Source: an uncultured Actinomycetes bacterium
GTDB taxonomy: Bacteria; Actinomycetota; Actinomycetes; Nanopelagicales; Nanopelagicaceae
Direction of reading: 5' to 3'
Length of the DNA: 41,142 nucleotides
NCBI GenBank assembly: GCA_903846075.1
Contig: CAIMZW010000133.1
Coordinates: 1 to 41,142 of the forward strand
Shown: positions 33,538-41,142 of the stretch, one piece after another
How the letters are laid out: the number at the start of each line of letters is the position of its first letter
Numbering within the stretch: position 1 is the first letter of the stretch
Translations under genes and position numbers: made by a program
Notes under the pieces: model-generated
Told to the model about the DNA's origin: nothing
The model's database searches: none
Seen by the model: the letters and a program-made list of their open reading frames with translations, nothing else

Positions 33538-35108
33538 TGAGAAATCTACGAAGATATTTGCGCACTCAAACGAACTTAATGCTCTTCTCTGGGCTCATTG
33601 GTGGACTATCGAGCGCAATGGCGGTTGGGCTATTAGCCACTAGCGCGTGGTTAATTTCTATGGCCTCGATGAGACCGCCAATATTAGTTTTGGAAGTCGC
33701 GATTGTTGCCGTTCGATTTTTCGGTCTCTCACGGGGAGCCCTTCGCTATGTTTCTAGACTTATCGAGCATAAAGCTGCCCTGACAACGATTAGCAATTTG
33801 AGAATCGGGATTTACCTTTCGCTTGAAAGAAAAGTCTCAAAATATTTTTCACTAATAAGTCGAGGCGGGCTACTTCGCCGATTGGTCTCCGACACCGAAA
33901 CTGCCCAGGATTTATGGCTGCGCCTTGCTAACCCATGGATAGGAGCGATTGTTTCGGGAGTTTGCGGAATTGGAATTGTAGATTTCTTGCTTCCTAAACT
34001 TGCGTTAATCCTCGGTGGAATATTAGCGATGGCAATTTTCTTTGTACCCGTTCTCGCTCTACGGTGGGAATCCACCCAACAGGAGATTGAGGAGTCGGTA
34101 TTTGATTCAGTGGTTCAGGCTTGTGACAGTATTCAAGAATCTCTGATCTTTGGGTATCAAGAGAATGTGAGAGAAGAAATCGATGAGGCGCAGAGTGCAC
34201 TTCGCCGAATAGATATTCGTAGCGGCCTTTCAACCGGCTTTGCAGTTTTTGTTCACACAATTTCTGTCGGTGCATCTGTTGTGATTGCCGCGGCATTTGC
34301 AACCAAGGCTTTCCAAAGCGGAGAGATTGCGGGAGTCAATGTCGCTGTTCTCATTCTGCTGCCGCTCGTTATTTTTGATGGACTGACTGGCTTGCCTGCC
34401 GCCTTCTCTCGAGCCGGCAATATTTTCGCTTCGGCGAAATCTATTGATGGCTTGTTGGTAGTCGATAGTCAAGAACTGACAAGCGCGTACGAGTGCTTTC
34501 CAGATTCCGATAATTATCAAATTATTTTTGATAAGACAGTTCCAATTCTCGTGAATACAAATCTTGAACCATTTTCGGGCATTGCTGATTTGGGTTCAAT
34601 TCTTGTGCTTCGAGGCAAAAGCGGCTCGGGCAAATCTTCGATTGTTCATGCCTTGCTCGGATTCTTAGAATATGAAGGCAGTATTACCATTAACGGCATC
34701 GAGGCTTCTCACATTTCTTCAGAAGAACGGATTGCTCGCTTTAGCGTGTTGCTTCAACAGGACCACTTGTTCGCTACGTCCATACGCGAGAATATGAAAA
34801 TTGCTAACCCGTTAGCCAGCGATGACGAAATTATGGACGCATTCAAAATAGTTGAATTATTTGATTTAGTTACCGAAGTTGGGCTCGATACCCATATTGG
34901 CGCTTATGGTCACAATTTTTCAGGGGGCGAGCGGCAACGAATCAAATTAGCCAGAGCCCTACTTCATCCAAGCCAAATTTTGATCCTGGACGAACCATTC
35001 GAATTCCTCGACTATGCCCAAGTTACGAGAATTGCTTCTCGAATTAATGAATTAACCGCTAATAAAACCTTGATAGTGGTTTCCCACTTGGAGTTCGCTC
35101 TCAATTAA
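33537..35108 (+). CDS. cydC: ABC exporter half CydC (bd oxidase assembly)
   Basis: 523 residues, ATG in TAATG overlap with cydD. N-terminal six-segment membrane domain beginning LMLFSGLIGGLSSAMAVGLLATSAWLIS, then the ATPase domain with Walker A GKSGSGKSS, signature FSGGERQRIKLARALL and Walker B ILILDEPFEFLD. It pairs with CydD. Confidence 0.92.
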   Translation: MRNLRRYLRTQTNLMLFSGLIGGLSSAMAVGLLATSAWLISMASMRPPILVLEVAIVAVRFFGLSRGALRYVSRLIEHKAALTTISNLRIGIYLSLERKVSKYFSLISRGGLLRRLVSDTETAQDLWLRLANPWIGAIVSGVCGIGIVDFLLPKLALILGGILAMAIFFVPVLALRWESTQQEIEESVFDSVVQACDSIQESLIFGYQENVREEIDEAQSALRRIDIRSGLSTGFAVFVHTISVGASVVIAAAFATKAFQSGEIAGVNVAVLILLPLVIFDGLTGLPAAFSRAGNIFASAKSIDGLLVVDSQELTSAYECFPDSDNYQIIFDKTVPILVNTNLEPFSGIADLGSILVLRGKSGSGKSSIVHALLGFLEYEGSITINGIEASHISSEERIARFSVLLQQDHLFATSIRENMKIANPLASDDEIMDAFKIVELFDLVTEVGLDTHIGAYGHNFSGGERQRIKLARALLHPSQILILDEPFEFLDYAQVTRIASRINELTANKTLIVVSHLEFALN

Positions 35109-35118
35109 GGTTAGAGGT

Positions 35119-35901
35119 GTGAAACGAACCCTCGCACTTGGCATTTCAATCGCAGTTCTCCTAACCGGCTGCTCCGCGAAGAGCTCTCCCAATCCAGTGG
35201 AGAGTTTGAAGCCTGGACAAGGTGCGGCCGCTCCAATGGGAGGAACTTTTCTCAACGAAAAAATCCCAGAAAATATTCTCGCAATTCCTTTTTTTGATTC
35301 CAATGGCAAAAGTTTTACTTTAGGTTCTTTATCCGGAAAGACCGTAGTGCTTTCGAATTTTTTGACCTCTTGCCAAGAAATCTGTCCTATGACGACGGCA
35401 AATATGCGAGATATCGGAGATGCAGTTGCGGCAAGTAGCTCGAAAAATAAAGTGGAAGTTCTGGAGCTATCCGTTGACGCGCAACGTGACAATGTTTCTC
35501 GGTTAAAGGCTTATGCCGCATTGTTTAATGATTCCAATTTCACATTGGCTTCTGGCACTCTTGAAGGAATCAAGAATTTTTGGACCTATTTTGGAGCACC
35601 ACCGGTGCGAGTCGAAACTTCGAAGGCCGAAGCTGCCAAAGCGCCAGTTGATTGGCAGACCGGAAAACCGCTTACCTACGATATCTCTCATGCAGATTTG
35701 ATCGTGATTATTAGCCCTGATTCGAAATGGACTTGGCTCGATCTTGGTTCGCCAAGTGCCAAGAGTCCGATTCCAGCGAAATTAAAAGCCTTCCTTACTG
35801 CGGATGGACTGGCTAACCTTGTGAAAGCACAAGAGCCTTCGTGGAGTGTTCCAACGGCGTTAGCAGCCCTCTCTCAACTTGTCGGAGACAAGATTTCTTA
35901 A
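35119..35901 (+). CDS. SCO1/SenC-family copper chaperone, lipoprotein
   Basis: 260 residues, GTG start with GAGG upstream. A lipoprotein signal with LLTGC puts the lipid Cys at C18. The thioredoxin-like fold has the copper motif C-x3-CP (CQEICP, C85 and C89) and the distal His ligand H191 in DISHADLIV. SCO proteins deliver copper to the CuA site of aa3 oxidases. It is only ten bases from cydC and probably shares that transcript, while its likely client, the ctaC product, is encoded on the opposite strand nearby. Confidence 0.9.
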   Translation: MKRTLALGISIAVLLTGCSAKSSPNPVESLKPGQGAAAPMGGTFLNEKIPENILAIPFFDSNGKSFTLGSLSGKTVVLSNFLTSCQEICPMTTANMRDIGDAVAASSSKNKVEVLELSVDAQRDNVSRLKAYAALFNDSNFTLASGTLEGIKNFWTYFGAPPVRVETSKAEAAKAPVDWQTGKPLTYDISHADLIVIISPDSKWTWLDLGSPSAKSPIPAKLKAFLTADGLANLVKAQEPSWSVPTALAALSQLVGDKIS

Positions 35902-35907
35902 GAATAA

Positions 35908-35941
35908 AAATCCCCCCCAGCCGTAAGGCTAGAGGGGATTT
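35908..35941. terminator. Bidirectional terminator between SCO and ctaE
   Basis: AAATCCCC (35908-35915) pairs with GGGGATTT (35934-35941), with an inner AGCC/GGCT stem. On the minus strand the stem is followed by TTATTCTT, a good terminator tail for the ctaE operon; the plus-strand tail is weaker. Confidence 0.75.
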
Positions 35942-35953
35942 CGGTTGAATCTA

Positions 35954-36553
35954 TTAGTGGATAAACGATGTAGTGATTGCGCAAGCAACACCTGAAATCG
36001 CGATCCAGGTGAACCAAGAACCCGCAGTTCGCAAGCGCCAAGTTTCAAGCACTGCATCAACTTTGGCACGGCCATTGCGTAGCACTAATCCGAGGGCGAT
36101 AAAGCTACCCAAGAGGTAGTGGAACATGTTGGCTCCTGCGATAAGGACCCACATTGACGCGTAGGCACCTTCGAATCCACCAGTGTCCTTAACGATAAAT
36201 GGCATGTGCGCTAGTTGGTGCCATTGATAGTAAGCACCAGCGAGAAGCGCCACCAAGGTAATAATGGAGAGCGCTTTGAAAGAATCACGACGACGCTCAC
36301 CTGTTCGATGAGCTAGGGCTGCGATTGCCAGAGGCACTGCTGTCCACCATCCCGAAAGAGCGCTCATGTAATGAGCCCCTTTTGGAAGCCAGCCACCATT
36401 TGCATCGAGGTTGCGAAGGTAGAAGTAGGAGAAGATCAGGCCGAAAACAAAGGCCCCATCCGCAACGATTAATAGGCGAACACCAAGTCGCTCTCGGCGC
36501 CCTCTTACTTCTGGCGAATCATGATGAACATGGAATTGAGTATCTGCGCTCAT
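35954..36553 (-). CDS. ctaE: Cytochrome c oxidase (aa3) subunit III
   Basis: 199 residues, typical for the short actinobacterial subunit III. Five to six membrane segments. Landmarks: LGVRLLIVADGAFVFGLIFSYFYLR and AYASMWVLIAGANMFHYLLGSFIALGLV. The start abuts the ctaD stop. Last gene of the cta operon, just ahead of the terminator. Confidence 0.9.
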   Translation of the reverse strand: MSADTQFHVHHDSPEVRGRRERLGVRLLIVADGAFVFGLIFSYFYLRNLDANGGWLPKGAHYMSALSGWWTAVPLAIAALAHRTGERRRDSFKALSIITLVALLAGAYYQWHQLAHMPFIVKDTGGFEGAYASMWVLIAGANMFHYLLGSFIALGLVLRNGRAKVDAVLETWRLRTAGSWFTWIAISGVACAITTSFIH

Positions 36554-38415
36554 TATTTTTCACTCCTTCCATACCCGTATGGGTCACTAGTTATCACAGG
36601 GAGTTCATCAAAGTTTTCCAAAGGCACAGGGAATGGAACCGTCCATTCCAATGTCTTTGCGCCCCATGGATTCTGCGGAGCGACATCTCCCTTGCGCCAT
36701 GAGTGGATGACCGCCCATAGCAACGTAATCATTCCGATGCCAATCAGGTAAGCACCAATTGTGCTGATTCGATCGGAGGTGGCGTAGGTATGTGCGTAGT
36801 CGGCGACGCGACGAGGCTGACCTTCGGCACCTGCAATAAACATTCCCAGGAAGAGGATCTGGAAACCAATTTGAGTAAACCAGAATGCGGTATATCCAGC
36901 TTTCTCGTGCAACATTCTTCCAGTCATCTTTGGGAACCAATATGCCAGACCAGCAATCGCACCAGTTAAGGCGGCGCCCATCAAGGTGTAATGGAAATGG
37001 GCCGTAACGTACATCGAACCGTGAAGGTAGTTGTCAGCTGGAACATCGGAGAGGTAGACCCCGGTGATTCCACCGATCAACATATTCCACAGGAATGCGT
37101 AAACCGAGAGCATGGGCAATTTCATCCATGGTTTACCACGCCACAGAGTTCCTAAAATAACCAAGAAAATGAGCCCAGTAGGAACCGAGATCATTTCGGT
37201 GGTGATCATGAAGGGACCATTGAGAAGAGGCAACCAACCCGACATATACATGTGGTGAGCCCAAACCAGACCGCTCAGTCCAGAAATTCCAGCAAAGCCC
37301 AGGATGGCCGCGTTGTAAGAGAAAAGTGGCTTTCTTACAAAGACGGGAACAATCTCCATCAGGATGGCAACGCCGGGAATAAGAATGACATAGACCTCTG
37401 GATGTCCCATGATCCAGAACAAATGGGCATAGAGCCAGCCGCTGCCACCAAAATTGGCATCAAAGAAAGTGGTGTTTACGGTGCGGTCCAATGCCGTCAT
37501 GATCATGGAAACCATGAAAGTTGGGAAGGCTGGGATGGCAAGCGCAACAGACATCGTGGCACCAACAACGAAAATCGGAACTCGGTTCCATTTCATTCCC
37601 TTAGCACGCATCGTCACTACGGTCGCAGTTATATTTGCTCCAGCAACAGCAGTAGAGATAGCAAAGATAATAATGGTGGCTATGAACGCATTCATTCCTG
37701 GGCCGGCTTGAACGCTCAGTGGTGCATAGGCGGTCCAACCTGTTGGAATACCACCCAGAAACCAAGCGCTGCAAAGAACTGGGATGGCTGTGAAGAGAAC
37801 CCACCAACTCAATGCATTCAGTCGTGGGAATGCCATATCTCGGGCGCCAATCATGATGGGCAAAATGAAGTTTCCAAATGGTCCAGTAGAAACAACAATC
37901 ATTGCCACGATCATCGTGATTCCATGAAGTCCTACCAATGAGTTGTAAATAACGGGCGTAACAAACTTTGAACCTGGGCTCAGCAGATTGGTACGGATCA
38001 TCATCGCCAAAGTTCCACCGGCGCCTAACATAACCATGACGCCAACGAGATATTGAATTCCGACGACTTTATGATCGGTGCAGTATCTAAAATAGCGAGA
38101 AACTCCTTGGCCATCACCGGCTAGGAAGAGTTGCTCCTCATCTGTTAAATCTTTTCCAATCAACCATCTGAATGGACCAATGAAGGCACCGATTCCAATG
38201 AGGAAACCAAAACTCCACATGAACATGGAGATGAGGAGAACTCGGTTTACATTGTGGGCGACAGTCATATCTTCGCCCGAACGGAGCCAGAAGTAAGTTC
38301 CGAAAGCGAAGATGGCGCCAACCACCATTCCCGTACCCATGTGAAGTTTGGTGATCAGACTTTTCGCTGGATTGGGAACTGGTCGGGAGCTGACCTGATA
38401 TTCGACGGTGGTCAT
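36553..38415 (-). CDS. ctaD: Cytochrome c oxidase (aa3) subunit I
   Basis: 620 residues from the ATG at 38415, which is in an ATGA overlap with ctaC and nine bases after AAGGAGG; the open frame to 38445 is not needed. About twelve membrane segments. Active-site motifs are intact: WIMGHPEVYVILIPG (CuB His cross-linked to Tyr), GLVWAHHMYMSG, and VTAHFHYTLMGA with the heme a/a3 ligands. It holds heme a and the heme a3-CuB oxygen-reduction site. Confidence 0.96.
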   Translation of the reverse strand: MTTVEYQVSSRPVPNPAKSLITKLHMGTGMVVGAIFAFGTYFWLRSGEDMTVAHNVNRVLLISMFMWSFGFLIGIGAFIGPFRWLIGKDLTDEEQLFLAGDGQGVSRYFRYCTDHKVVGIQYLVGVMVMLGAGGTLAMMIRTNLLSPGSKFVTPVIYNSLVGLHGITMIVAMIVVSTGPFGNFILPIMIGARDMAFPRLNALSWWVLFTAIPVLCSAWFLGGIPTGWTAYAPLSVQAGPGMNAFIATIIIFAISTAVAGANITATVVTMRAKGMKWNRVPIFVVGATMSVALAIPAFPTFMVSMIMTALDRTVNTTFFDANFGGSGWLYAHLFWIMGHPEVYVILIPGVAILMEIVPVFVRKPLFSYNAAILGFAGISGLSGLVWAHHMYMSGWLPLLNGPFMITTEMISVPTGLIFLVILGTLWRGKPWMKLPMLSVYAFLWNMLIGGITGVYLSDVPADNYLHGSMYVTAHFHYTLMGAALTGAIAGLAYWFPKMTGRMLHEKAGYTAFWFTQIGFQILFLGMFIAGAEGQPRRVADYAHTYATSDRISTIGAYLIGIGMITLLWAVIHSWRKGDVAPQNPWGAKTLEWTVPFPVPLENFDELPVITSDPYGYGRSEK

Positions 38416-39209
38416 GCTGTGTGGCCTCCTTGTGCTGTAACCCAATTATTGAAATCCGAACCTGTCATAATTTGTCCGCTTGTTTCCATGTATGCGTGGT
38501 AAAGCCCGCACAACTCGGCACATTTAATATCGATGTTGCCAAGTTTTGTTGGAGTTGTATGGACCACGGTGGTTTCAAGGCGATTGGCATCAACCTTGAC
38601 CCCGAGTTGAACTGGCCAGAACGAATGATTGACGTCCGACGAGACAACATCAAAAATCACTGGCTGATTAATCGGCAAGTTCAATTCGTGAGTCTCAATA
38701 CCAAGTGATGGGTAATTGAAAGTCCACACCCATTGCGAACCGGTTACCTCAACGACCAAAGCGCTTTTTGCTTCTGCTGCCGCGGCAGTTGCACCGACGT
38801 TGAGTTCGGTAATACCCCAAACGATTGCAAGGAGTGCAAAGAGACTGGTAACCACAGTCCAGGTAACTACCAACGGACCGTTCGTTCGAATTGCTGGTCC
38901 ATCCTCAGGTGGAGTGTCACCTTTATGACGATGCATAAAGGTGTAGGTTGCAATTCCCAAAACGATTCCGCAGATCGGCGCTGAGATGTAGGTGAAAGCC
39001 ACCATTAGTGCTTCATTGGCCTTCATATCCGTACTCATAATTGTTGGCATCCAGTGTGGGTAGAACTTCCAACCAAGCAGAACGAAAACGAGAGTAAAGA
39101 AGATTCCAAGAGCCGTTGAAACCCGAACGTCTCGACGTTTGAGAAACGCCGTAACTCGAGCGCCAGGTGTTGGTGCTAAAACTTCTTCTTCATGTTCATG
39201 TGAACTCAT
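38412..39209 (-). CDS. ctaC: Cytochrome c oxidase (aa3) subunit II, CuA
   Basis: 265 residues. Unlike the usual exported precursor it starts with a His/Glu-rich cytoplasmic segment (MSSHEHEEEVLAP) and then three hydrophobic segments. The C-terminal cupredoxin domain carries a complete CuA motif C230-x-E232-x-C234-G-x-x-H238-x-x-M241 plus the upstream His in VNHSFWP. It takes electrons from cytochrome c or a linked cytochrome bc1. The start overlaps the upstream gene by an ATGA. Confidence 0.92.
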   Translation of the reverse strand: MSSHEHEEEVLAPTPGARVTAFLKRRDVRVSTALGIFFTLVFVLLGWKFYPHWMPTIMSTDMKANEALMVAFTYISAPICGIVLGIATYTFMHRHKGDTPPEDGPAIRTNGPLVVTWTVVTSLFALLAIVWGITELNVGATAAAAEAKSALVVEVTGSQWVWTFNYPSLGIETHELNLPINQPVIFDVVSSDVNHSFWPVQLGVKVDANRLETTVVHTTPTKLGNIDIKCAELCGLYHAYMETSGQIMTGSDFNNWVTAQGGHTA

Positions 39210-39937
39210 GCGACGGTCACCTTTCCTGACATATAACCGAGTTGACCCATCACAGCTCCAAATTTCTGGTAAGTGCCATCACCGCATGGATATTCGCAAT
39301 TCCACACGTATTCACCTTTGCCACCAGTGATGAAGGAGAAGACGACGGTGTGACCTTTGAAATTAGTTCCGGCATCTTTGGTCGGTAAGAAATTGTCTTG
39401 GTCATCTGTTGCTACCCGTTGTAGTGGAACGTTGACGAAAAGTGGATCTTGAGTTGAAGTTGGCAAGCCATGGAGTGTGAAAGTGTGTTGCACCTGCGTC
39501 GGATCAATCCCTGTTACCTCTTGGCCATCAACTGTCATGGTTCCGTTGACTGTTCCAACCACTTTTCCAAAGTATGCGTTGTTGAGGTTTTCACCACTGT
39601 CATAAACGTGAAGCGTCATCGTCACATATGCATGTTGTGGGAGAACTAAGTGAGTGGCAGGTCCATATTGGACCCAATCCTTGTTGTTATTCGCCCCCGA
39701 CCCATTTGCTCGGGCGGTTGCTAAGTCGGGATAGACGCCTTCGGTAATGAATGCATGCGGGAGATTGCCTTGAGGAGTACTCATGGTTCCATTTACCGTT
39801 GCGTAAAGTTTCTTCTGTGGATCAGCGCTGAGGGAATGTAAGACAAATCCGACTGTTGAAACAACAGTCACCCCAATCAGCACAAAAATTAATCCACCAA
39901 TCGCACTTTTACTGCGGCTTGATGTTGAGGTAGTCAC
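39206..39937 (-). CDS. Membrane-anchored cupredoxin-like protein of the cta operon
   Basis: 243 residues from the GTG at 39937, which has GGAAAGG seven bases upstream; the frame to 40204 overlaps the divergent ctaG gene and is not real. One N-terminal membrane segment (AIGGLIFVLIGVTVVSTVGFVL) leads to an extracytoplasmic beta domain with an EYVWNCEYPCGDG motif near the end (C214 and C218). The C-x3-CG spacing resembles CuA, but the His four positions on is a Thr, so a normal CuA site is not formed. It is the first gene of the cta operon, overlapping ctaC by four bases; electron transfer or copper delivery to the oxidase is inferred from this position. Confidence 0.75.
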   Translation of the reverse strand: MTTSTSSRSKSAIGGLIFVLIGVTVVSTVGFVLHSLSADPQKKLYATVNGTMSTPQGNLPHAFITEGVYPDLATARANGSGANNNKDWVQYGPATHLVLPQHAYVTMTLHVYDSGENLNNAYFGKVVGTVNGTMTVDGQEVTGIDPTQVQHTFTLHGLPTSTQDPLFVNVPLQRVATDDQDNFLPTKDAGTNFKGHTVVFSFITGGKGEYVWNCEYPCGDGTYQKFGAVMGQLGYMSGKVTVA

Positions 39938-40073
39938 TTGGGACCTTTCCAAATCAGTTACGTATTTTGCGAATGAGTAGCAATTAGTGACGTAGATTAC
40001 GCCAGAGAGTATGTTTAGGGAATGCTGAACGCGCACCAATATGATGTAAAGAAAAGTTATAAATGAGGAGCAT

Positions 40074-40877
40074 GTGAGTTTGAATCCGCTTTGGGATTTA
40101 TTGTTTGCAACGATTCTTATTTTCTCAGTTGCTTGGTATTTTTCAGAGAAACCTTCAGCCCATGGAATCAGCAAGGCTCGGCAAATTTTGTTTTCCACCG
40201 CCATGTTTCTTACCTTTGTCGTCTTAGTGGGTCCGGTTCCTCATTTTGCGGTTCGGATTTTTTGGGTCCACATGGTTCAGCACATCTTGCTCATGATGCT
40301 GATTTCGCCGTTAATAGTTTTGGGATCTCCATTTCGTCTTGCTTTTAATTCCAGACGTTTAAAAATTAGACTCTTTGTTCAAAGACTTTCCAAGTTCTCT
40401 TTCGTTCGCATCTTTTTTAAACCTGAGATCGGGTTCGCGCTATTTTTGTTTACGTTGGTCGGAACCCACTTTGGTCCACTGGCAAATGCTGGAATGCGAA
40501 ACAGCAACGTTCATTGTTTCGAACTCATACTCTTTTTGCTATCTGGCGTCACTTATTACTATCCCGTTCTCGATGGAAACCCGACCCCTTATCCGGTTGC
40601 CTATTCGACCAGACTCGGCTCACTGTTTGCCATGATGCTTCCCGAAACGATGGTCGGGTTCTTTCTCTACTCAGGAAACAAATTGCTTCACACCGCGCCC
40701 ATGCGAATGGGTGGAATGGATCCGCTACGTGATCAACACACCGGCGGAGCCCTGATGTGGGCCATGGGGATGCTCATAGATTCTATGTGGGTCGTCATTG
40801 CGGCAAGAGATTGGTTCGCAAATGAAAAACGACTTGGGGAGTTAGAAGACGCAGAAAGTGTTGGAGAAACTACGTGA
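40074..40877 (+). CDS. ctaG: CtaG (caa3-type) cytochrome oxidase assembly protein
   Basis: 267 residues, GTG start after GAGGAG. Seven or so membrane segments with the family's HMVQHILLMMLISPLIVLGSP motif and the later conserved LFAMMLPETMVGFFLY and GGALMWAMGMLIDSMWVVIAARDW. This is the Bacillus-type caa3 CtaG family, required for CuB or CuA assembly, not the Cox11 type. It is divergent from the cta operon. Confidence 0.85.
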   Translation: MSLNPLWDLLFATILIFSVAWYFSEKPSAHGISKARQILFSTAMFLTFVVLVGPVPHFAVRIFWVHMVQHILLMMLISPLIVLGSPFRLAFNSRRLKIRLFVQRLSKFSFVRIFFKPEIGFALFLFTLVGTHFGPLANAGMRNSNVHCFELILFLLSGVTYYYPVLDGNPTPYPVAYSTRLGSLFAMMLPETMVGFFLYSGNKLLHTAPMRMGGMDPLRDQHTGGALMWAMGMLIDSMWVVIAARDWFANEKRLGELEDAESVGETT

Positions 40878-41110
40878 GCCAAACTCCGGAAATCGATCCA
40901 AAACGAAAATGGCTTTTGCTGGCAATTCCGTTGTGTATCTTTTTAGGGATTGTCGAATTTCAAAGAGCCCTGGATGGAAATCATCGAAGTTGGGTTTATG
41001 TTTTTGAGTGGCCGTTCTTTGGCCTCTTTATCTACTACATGTATTGGAAGTTGTCCCAACCTCTTGAACCATATGATGATTCAGATGATCCACCGCGAGA
41101 GGTGAATTAA
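40874..41110 (+). CDS. Small membrane protein after ctaG
   Basis: 78 residues, GTG start in a GTGA overlap with ctaG, so translationally coupled. Two membrane segments (KWLLLAIPLCIFLGIVEF and WVYVFEWPFFGLFIYYMYW) and an acidic C-terminus. No family is recognised; a role in oxidase assembly or function is suggested only by its position. Confidence 0.7.
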   Translation: MSQTPEIDPKRKWLLLAIPLCIFLGIVEFQRALDGNHRSWVYVFEWPFFGLFIYYMYWKLSQPLEPYDDSDDPPREVN

Positions 41111-41142
41111 GAACGCCAGGAAGTATGAAGGGGTCGACCTTC

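Noticed and set aside
37252-37941. Long open frame on the plus strand inside ctaD
   Set aside because: It is antisense to a highly conserved oxidase gene, has no family features and a composition typical of a shadow frame.

Overview
The window looks like chromosomal DNA from a low-to-moderate-GC actinobacterium. The evidence is the full set of branched-chain-type (Liv) transporter genes, actinobacterial CydABDC and aa3 oxidase genes, a MscL, a SHOCT-domain protein, Pro-Thr linkers on secreted proteins, and very tight gene packing with ATGA/GTGA overlaps. The compactness and AT-richness suggest a streamlined aquatic lineage such as Nanopelagicales; that placement is inference. I see no rRNA, tRNA, CRISPR array, insertion sequence or phage gene.

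Region 1 (about 1-14.3 kb) is a beta-glucan (laminarin-type) utilisation locus. It holds four GH16 endoglucanase genes (three secreted, one without a signal peptide), a sugar ABC importer (binding protein and two permeases, no ATPase), a GH1 beta-glucosidase and a LacI-family regulator. Two secreted proteins without an enzyme domain, plus one of the GH16 proteins, share a repeated domain I do not recognise (four copies in all). Two almost identical LacI-type operators (17 of 18 positions) lie in the two divergent intergenic regions, which predicts one regulon. The implied route is: secreted GH16 enzymes cut the polymer outside, the binding protein and permeases import oligosaccharides, and the intracellular GH16 plus GH1 reduce them to glucose.

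Region 2 (about 13.2-16.7 kb) holds a secreted Ig-like protein, a SHOCT membrane protein, a tiny Lys-rich protein missed by length cut-offs, mscL and glutamate dehydrogenase. Region 3 (16.7-24.7 kb) is a five-gene Liv-type ABC transporter, a second LacI-family regulator, a beta-hydroxyacid dehydrogenase and an M24 pita-bread hydrolase with an altered metal site. A palindromic operator (TGCAATCGATTGCA type) occurs at the regulator/dehydrogenase divergent promoter and again at the transporter promoter. This predicts a second, separate regulon for an unknown substrate.

Region 4 (24.7-29.3 kb) has a small secreted protein, an apparently frameshifted membrane-protein gene on the minus strand, an MFS transporter, a small secreted protein, a GNAT acetyltransferase and an NCS1 nucleobase permease. 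Region 5 (29.4-41.1 kb) is respiratory: cydABDC plus a SCO-type copper chaperone on the plus strand, then the aa3 oxidase genes ctaC-ctaD-ctaE preceded by a membrane-anchored cupredoxin-like gene on the minus strand, then ctaG and a small membrane protein on the plus strand. A TGTGA-n6-TCACA-like palindrome lies upstream of cydA.
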